Source: DAOTXN01 sp034435435 (GTDB lineage: Bacteria > Chloroflexota > Anaerolineae > S140-20). Taken from it: a stretch of 34,093 nucleotides of DNA. The stretch lies in the NCBI GenBank assembly GCA_034435435.1, contig DAOTXN010000163.1, positions 1 to 34,093 on the forward strand, written 5' to 3'. The notes under the pieces are model-generated. The model was not told the origin of the DNA, searched no databases, and was given only the letters and a program-made list of their open reading frames with translations. The translations under genes and the position numbers were made by a program. Of this stretch, positions 30,084 to 34,093 are shown one piece after another (position 1 is the first letter of the stretch; each line of letters begins with the position of its first letter).

Positions 30084-30442
30084 ACGAACCCCTGGCGCTG
30101 ATTATCGAGGACGATTACGACCTGGCGACCATTTTTGACGAGGCGCTCAAGGCCGCCGATTTTGAGACCGAGGTCATTCGCACCGGCGACGCGGCCGTGC
30201 GACGATTGTTGACGGCTCAACCCAGCGTCGTGGTGTTGGACCTGCACCTGCCCCACGTCTCTGGGGTGGACATCCTGAATCAGATTCGCGCCGACCCGCG
30301 TCTGACTCAGGCCCGGGTCATCGTGACCACCGCCGACGTGCGCCTGGCCGAGACCCTGCACGACCAGGCCGACTTGGTGCTGGTCAAGCCGGTCAGCTTT
30401 ACCCAACTGCGCGACATGGCCCTGCGCTTGCGCGGGTCTTGA
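30080..30442 (+). CDS. Receiver-only (CheY-like) response regulator
   Basis: This 120-residue protein is a single receiver domain with no output domain. The acidic pocket is EDD near residues 10-12, the phospho-acceptor Asp lies in VVVLDLHLP, the Thr in IVTTAD and the Lys in LVKPV. The start is TTG at 30080, overlapping the kinase stop codon as TTGA, with a strong GGAGAGGAGG upstream. It should receive phosphate from the kinase encoded just before it and act by protein contact or in a phosphorelay. It ends 19 bp from the convergent E2 gene. Confidence 0.9.
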   Translation: MNEPLALIIEDDYDLATIFDEALKAADFETEVIRTGDAAVRRLLTAQPSVVVLDLHLPHVSGVDILNQIRADPRLTQARVIVTTADVRLAETLHDQADLVLVKPVSFTQLRDMALRLRGS

Positions 30443-30461
30443 GCGATGACGTTGACCCGAG

Positions 30462-31697
30462 TTACAGCACCAATCGCATCGGTTGCTCCAACGCTGCCTT
30501 GAACGCCACGAGAAACTGCGCCGCCTCAGCCCCATCTGTCACCCGATGGTCGGCCGAGAGCGTCACTTTCATGCGCACGCCAACGGCCAGCTCGCCGTCC
30601 TCGTTCACCACCGGCACGCGCCGCACGGCGCCGATAGCCATAATGGCCGCCTGCGGCGGGTTGATAATGGCGATAAAGTCTTCCACGCCAAACATCCCCA
30701 GGTTACTGAGCGTGAACGTGCCGCCCACCATATCGTCGGCCTGCATGCGACCTTCGCGGGCGCGGGCGATGAGTTCCTGCGACTCTTGGGCGATTTGCGC
30801 CAGCGATTTCTTGTCGCAGTCTTTGAGCACGGTGGTCAGCAAGCCGGTCTCGCGCGCCACGGCCAGGCCGACGTTGATCCGGTTGTGCACGTGGACCTCG
30901 GCTCCCTCAAAAGAGGCATTGAGGTTGGGGAATTGGCGCAGCGCAATGGCTGCCGCCTTGATCAACAAGTCGTTGATCGAGATTTTGGTCTCATCCGGCA
31001 TCATCGGGTTGAGCTGCTGGCGCAGCGCCATCGCCGCCGCCATGTCGATCTCTATCGTGACGTAAAAGTGGGGCGCCTGGGTCTTGCTCTCGGCCATGCG
31101 CCGCCCGATGGTCTTGCGCATCGGCGACAACGCCACGACGCGATACTCGTCGGGCGTCGGCGGATGGGCGGGCGTCGGGATGGGCGGGGCGGGGGGCTGT
31201 GCAGGGATTTTTTCGCGCTCGCGCAAATAGGCCTCCAAGTCGCGCTTGACCACCCGCCCGCCAGGCCCCGTGCCCTGCACGTGGGTCAGGTCGATGCCCA
31301 GTTCGTCGGCCATACGGCGCGTGACCGGCGAGGCCACAGTCCGGCCAGGCTCCACGGCGGGCGCTCCCTCCACCACCACAGGCGCGACGATGGCCGGCGC
31401 TGCCGCAGTCTTGGCCGGGGCCGCTGCGACGCCCAGCGCCGCCAGGTCGATCGGTTCGTCCGCCGCGCCGATGACAGCGATGGGCCGGCCCACCGGCACC
31501 ACTGCTCCGGCCTCCACCAGCAACGCGCGCAACACCCCGCTCTTGAAAGGATTTACTTCTACGTTGGCCTTGTCCGTCTCGATGATGGCGATCACGTCGT
31601 CTTCGGCCACCGCGTCGCCCACCTTTTTCACCCACTCGACCAGCACCCCTTCGGCCATGTCGAAACCCAGTTTGGGCATTGTGATTATTTCAGCCAC
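30462..31697 (-). CDS. pdhC: 2-oxoacid dehydrogenase E2 (dihydrolipoamide acyltransferase)
   Basis: This 411-residue core subunit transfers the acyl group from lipoamide to CoA. The lipoyl domain covers residues 1-75, with the lipoylated Lys43 in ETDKANVEV. An Ala/Pro-rich linker leads to the E1/E3-binding domain (SPVTRRMADELGIDLTHVQGTGPGGRVVKRDL). A second linker precedes the catalytic domain, which starts at MRKTIGRRMAES and ends with the active-site LSADHRVTDGAEAAQFL. The GTG at 31697 was chosen because GGGAGG stands seven bases upstream. It is last in the E1alpha-E1beta-E2 operon. Pyruvate is the likeliest substrate, but branched-chain 2-oxoacids or acetoin cannot be excluded. No E3 gene is in view. 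Confidence 0.92.
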   Translation of the reverse strand: MAEIITMPKLGFDMAEGVLVEWVKKVGDAVAEDDVIAIIETDKANVEVNPFKSGVLRALLVEAGAVVPVGRPIAVIGAADEPIDLAALGVAAAPAKTAAAPAIVAPVVVEGAPAVEPGRTVASPVTRRMADELGIDLTHVQGTGPGGRVVKRDLEAYLREREKIPAQPPAPPIPTPAHPPTPDEYRVVALSPMRKTIGRRMAESKTQAPHFYVTIEIDMAAAMALRQQLNPMMPDETKISINDLLIKAAAIALRQFPNLNASFEGAEVHVHNRINVGLAVARETGLLTTVLKDCDKKSLAQIAQESQELIARAREGRMQADDMVGGTFTLSNLGMFGVEDFIAIINPPQAAIMAIGAVRRVPVVNEDGELAVGVRMKVTLSADHRVTDGAEAAQFLVAFKAALEQPMRLVL

Positions 31698-31718
31698 GAG
31701 TACGCCTCCCAAGATTGC

Positions 31719-31826
31719 TTTACCACCAAGACACCAGGACACCAAGGACCCTAAAGACACAAAGGATTGGTGAGCCTTCGTGTCTTGGCGTCCTTCGGGC
31801 TGAGCCTCAGGACGAAGCCTTGGTGG
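31719..31826. repeat. Composite palindromic repeat between E1beta and E2 genes
   Basis: The outer arms CCACCAAG (31723-31730) and CTTGGTGG (31819-31826) enclose inner pairs 31744-31749/31790-31795 and 31756-31765/31775-31784 (one mismatch). A small hairpin at 31793-31817 overlaps these. The left part is made of CCAAGACA/CCAGGACA units of period 8. The element fills most of the 129-bp gap inside the dehydrogenase operon and should fold strongly in the mRNA. Confidence 0.65.
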
Positions 31827-32807
31827 TTAAAGATACAAAACATCCTTCACAGCGCTGACGATGTTTTCGACTTGCGGCAGCGCCATCTGCTCCAATCGCT
31901 GGTTGTAGGGCAGCGGCACCTCGGCCTGCGCCACCCGCCGGATCGGGGCGTCCAGATGGTCAAAAGCCAGCTCGGTCACGCGGCTGGCGATTTCGGCCCC
32001 GACGCCGTAGGCTCGCCAGCCCTCCTCCACGACGACCATGCGGTTGGTCTTGTGCACCGACGCGACGATGGGCCGCGTGTCCAATGGGCGCAACGTGCGC
32101 AAGTCAATAACTTCGGCCTGGATGCCCTCTTTTGCCAGCTCTTCAGCGGCCTGCAGCGAAGTCTGGAGCATCTTGGAGTACGAGACGATGGTCACGTCGC
32201 TGCCCTCGCGCTTCACATCCGACACGCCGATGGGCACGAGATAATCCTCGTCGTCGGGCACATCGCCGCGCACCTGGTACAGCGTGGCGTGCTCGATGAA
32301 AAAGACCGGGTCGTCGTCGCGGATGGCCGCCTTGAGCAGGCCTTTGGCGTCGGCGGGTGTGGCGGGGGCCACCACCTTGAGGCCCGGAAAGTGGGCAAAC
32401 ACCACGTCGGGCGTCTGCGAATGGGTCGCGCCCAACTGTCGCCCCCCGCCGCCCACCGTGCGCACCACCAGCGGGCACGTCATCTGCCCGTTGAACATAT
32501 AGTGCAGCTTGGCGGCGTGGTTCACAATCTGGTCCATGGCCAGGAAGGCAAAGTTGATGGTCATGATCTCGGCCACCGGGCGCAGACCGGCGATGGCCGC
32601 GCCCACCGCCGCGCCGACGATGACCCCCTCGGCGATGGGTGTGTCGCGCACGCGCTCCTCGCCAAACTCGTCCAGCATACCGCGTGTGACGGCATACGTG
32701 CCACCCCACACGCCAATCTCCTCGCCCATGATGAACACGCGCTCGTCGCGGCGCATTTCTTCTCTCAGGGCCTGACTGATCGCTTCTCTAAAGGTCATGT
32801 GCGCCAT
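31827..32807 (-). CDS. pdhB: 2-oxoacid dehydrogenase E1 beta subunit
   Basis: This 326-residue subunit pairs with E1alpha to form the thiamine-diphosphate decarboxylase of the complex. Typical segments are MTFREAISQALREEMRRDERVFIMGEEIGVWGGTYAVTRG with the cofactor-contacting Glu, DTPIAEGVIVGAAVGAAIAGLRPVAEIM, QTPDVVFAHFPGLKVVAPATPADAKGLLKAAIRDDDPVFFIEH and EVIDLRTLRPLD. The ATG at 32807 was chosen because GGAG lies six bases upstream and the length then matches the family. It starts 31 bp after the E1alpha stop. Confidence 0.94.
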   Translation of the reverse strand: MAHMTFREAISQALREEMRRDERVFIMGEEIGVWGGTYAVTRGMLDEFGEERVRDTPIAEGVIVGAAVGAAIAGLRPVAEIMTINFAFLAMDQIVNHAAKLHYMFNGQMTCPLVVRTVGGGGRQLGATHSQTPDVVFAHFPGLKVVAPATPADAKGLLKAAIRDDDPVFFIEHATLYQVRGDVPDDEDYLVPIGVSDVKREGSDVTIVSYSKMLQTSLQAAEELAKEGIQAEVIDLRTLRPLDTRPIVASVHKTNRMVVVEEGWRAYGVGAEIASRVTELAFDHLDAPIRRVAQAEVPLPYNQRLEQMALPQVENIVSAVKDVLYL

Positions 32808-32838
32808 TTTATACTCCATTGAGGTGCGTCGCACCTGG

Positions 32839-33819
32839 TTAGCGATGCGGAATCGGATTCACATAGACGTGCTCGCACAGCGCCGCGTCGTCTGGTTCGG
32901 GGCTTTCTTCGGCATAGCGCACCGCTTCAGTCAACTCGGCATCCACGTCTTGCCACACTTGCTCCAATCCGGCTTGGTCGACGACTTGTTGAGCGACGAG
33001 ATAGTCACCAAAGCGGCGGATGGGGTCGCGCTCGCGCCATTCTTCAATCTCTTGTTTGCTGCGATAGCGTTCCGGGTCGCCCATCGAATGGCCCGCGTAG
33101 CGATAAGTGATCGCCTCCAGCAAGAATGGGCCGTTTTGACGGGCGTGGGCCAGCGCTTTTTTTACAGCCGCAAAGACTTCGAGCACGTTCTGGCCGTCTA
33201 TCTGGGCATTGTCAATGTCATAGGCGCAGCCTTTTTCGAAAATGTTCGACACCGCCGAAGCGCGCCCGACCTCGGTCCCCATGCCATAGCGGTTGTTCTC
33301 GACCAGATAAACCACCGGCAGCTTCCACACCGCCGCCAGATTGACCGACTCGTGGAAATAGCCGATGTTGGTCGAGCCTTCGCCAAACACACACACCACC
33401 GCGCCGGGCTGCTTTTGGTAGCGCAGGGCCAGCCCGACGCCGGTCGCCAGCGGCAGATGCCCGCCGACGATGGCGTGCCCGCCCCAGTAGTGGCGCTCGG
33501 CGCTGGCCATGTGCATCGAGCCGCCCTTGCCGCCGCTGACGCCCGTGGCCTTGCCCAGCAGCTCGGCCACGACCCGCCGGGGCTCCAGGCCACGAGCGAT
33601 GGCCCAGCCGTGGTCGCGGTAGGCCGTTAGCAGGTGGTCGTCCGTCTGCATCGCCTTGCACGCGCCGACGGCGATGGCCTCCTCGCCGATGTACAGGTGC
33701 AAAAAGCCGCCGATTTTGCCTTGCGCGTACAGCTCGGCCGATTTTTCCTCCAGCCGGCGGATGAGCACCATCTGCCGGTGCATTTCCAATAATTCATCGT
33801 GAGACAATTCCATGGTCAC
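32839..33819 (-). CDS. pdhA: 2-oxoacid dehydrogenase E1 alpha subunit
   Basis: This 326-residue subunit carries the thiamine diphosphate/Mg site: CVFGEGSTNIGYFHESVNLAAVWKLPVVYLVENN, the GDG...N motif in its GEG variant. Other conserved parts are YIGEEAIAVGACKAM, AYRDHGWAIARG, GGKGGSMHM and the phosphorylation-loop-like YRYAGHSMGDPERYR. The GTG at 33819 has AAGGAGG five bases upstream; the ATG at 33813 is the alternative. It is the first gene of the operon, which continues with E1beta and E2. The short length matches bacterial two-subunit E1 enzymes. Confidence 0.94.
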   Translation of the reverse strand: MTMELSHDELLEMHRQMVLIRRLEEKSAELYAQGKIGGFLHLYIGEEAIAVGACKAMQTDDHLLTAYRDHGWAIARGLEPRRVVAELLGKATGVSGGKGGSMHMASAERHYWGGHAIVGGHLPLATGVGLALRYQKQPGAVVCVFGEGSTNIGYFHESVNLAAVWKLPVVYLVENNRYGMGTEVGRASAVSNIFEKGCAYDIDNAQIDGQNVLEVFAAVKKALAHARQNGPFLLEAITYRYAGHSMGDPERYRSKQEIEEWRERDPIRRFGDYLVAQQVVDQAGLEQVWQDVDAELTEAVRYAEESPEPDDAALCEHVYVNPIPHR

Positions 33820-33862
33820 CTTTACCTCCTTGTAAGGCCACGCCGTCGGCCCGGGTGTGACA

Positions 33863-33868
33863 ATTCTA
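33863..33868 (-). promoter_or_regulatory. Candidate -10 of the dehydrogenase operon
   Basis: The minus strand reads TAGAAT at 33868-33863, about 45 bases before the E1alpha start. The overlapping TAAACT (33873-33868) is an alternative. No convincing -35 accompanies either. Confidence 0.3.
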
Positions 33869-33934
33869 GTTTACCACATTTCATCGTTTTATCCATCTCG
33901 ACGGCGGATAATAACACGGTGCATTGGGTTTGCC

Positions 33935-34037
33935 TAGCAGCTGTCGGAGAGACGTAGTTTAGCCCCTTGTGGGCGTCCAAAATGGGCGCAAAACGGGCGC
34001 AAGGCCCTATATTACAGGGTTCTCCGGCAGGCTGCTA
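33935..34037. mobile_element. Short element with terminal inverted repeats (MITE-like)
   Basis: TAGCAGCTGTCGGAG on the left (33935-33949) is matched in inverted orientation by CTCCGGCAGGCTGCTA on the right (34022-34037), allowing one extra base and one mismatch. The total length is about 103 bp and there is no coding capacity. A partial second copy of its left end follows at 34043. No clear target duplication is visible. Confidence 0.5.
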
Positions 34038-34093
34038 GTTGCCTGTCGGAGAGACGTAATGAAGCCCCTTGTGGGCGTCCAAAATGGGCGCAA
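33941..34093. repeat. 51-bp direct repeat with 102-bp period, running off the window
   Basis: Bases 33941-33991 recur at 34043-34093 with three substitutions, clustered at GTAGTTTAG versus GTAATGAAG. The second copy reaches the window edge, so the array may continue. Repeat and intervening length are both 51 bp. The stretch 33820-34093 contains no gene. Confidence 0.75.

Noticed and set aside
30483..31754. Long open frames antisense to recognised genes (also 22128-23387, 31767-32822, 11811-12878, 13646-14254)
   Set aside because: They mirror strong coding genes in GC-rich DNA, are His/Gln/Arg-rich and show no family motifs. They are shadows of the opposite strand.
33941..34093. CRISPR array at the right edge
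   Set aside because: Only two copies are visible, the repeats are 51 bp with substitutions, and the first unit is bounded by inverted ends typical of a small mobile element. No cas gene is present.

Overview
The window is GC-rich bacterial chromosome with closely packed genes. It most likely comes from a Chloroflexota bacterium (Anaerolineae/Caldilinea/Herpetosiphon relatives). That placement is inference from three things: a tuberculosinol/kolavelool-type diterpene gene pair of the kind known from Herpetosiphon, a secreted protein ending in the LPLVLR-like tail common in that phylum, and short period-7/8/9 intergenic repeats. No rRNA, tRNA, CRISPR array or complete transposase gene was seen.

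Left part (1-9.6 kb). A minus-strand operon carries a mntA/hepT toxin-antitoxin pair and an HD-domain CCA/poly(A) nucleotidyltransferase. Then comes the most striking gene of the window, a plus-strand lipoprotein made of a DsbA-like thioredoxin domain fused to a cyclophilin. An in-frame TGA sits exactly where the first Cys of its CPxC active site belongs, giving U-P-A-C, and a 9-bp hairpin with a GGA loop follows. It is a candidate selenoprotein. Next on the plus strand are dedA with a strong terminator, a FabL-type enoyl-ACP reductase, a soluble PAS histidine kinase and an adenosine deaminase family gene. A minus-strand greA-udg-hypothetical operon follows, preceded by a tiny, possibly leaderless ORF.

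Middle part (9.6-20.9 kb). A minus-strand operon encodes a membrane histidine kinase, an ABC-2 ATPase, its permease and a UroD-like protein. It diverges from tgt through two back-to-back promoters that share their -35 region, and the tgt start lies so close to its -10 that the mRNA should be almost leaderless. Next are an ECF sigma factor overlapping an O6-alkylguanine methyltransferase gene, a 221-bp IS66-type MITE with perfect 12-bp ends and an 8-bp target duplication, a secreted SGNH-like protein, a HEAT-repeat protein, a diacylglycerol kinase family protein and an XTP/dITP diphosphatase.

Right part (20.9-34.1 kb). A long co-oriented plus-strand run encodes a GNAT-like protein, two MFS exporters, a FemAB/BioF2-like acyltransferase, an Rv3378c-like diterpene synthase (cis-prenyltransferase fold), an Rv3377c-like class II diterpene cyclase (DGDD motif), a membrane histidine kinase and a receiver-only response regulator. 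The two terpene genes should convert GGPP to a bicyclic diterpene alcohol or adduct. The neighbours may modify, export or regulate it; that is inference. No GGPP synthase is in view. Converging on this run is a minus-strand pyruvate (or branched-chain) dehydrogenase operon (E1alpha, E1beta, E2). The window ends in a short inverted-repeat element that lies in a 102-bp tandem repeat.
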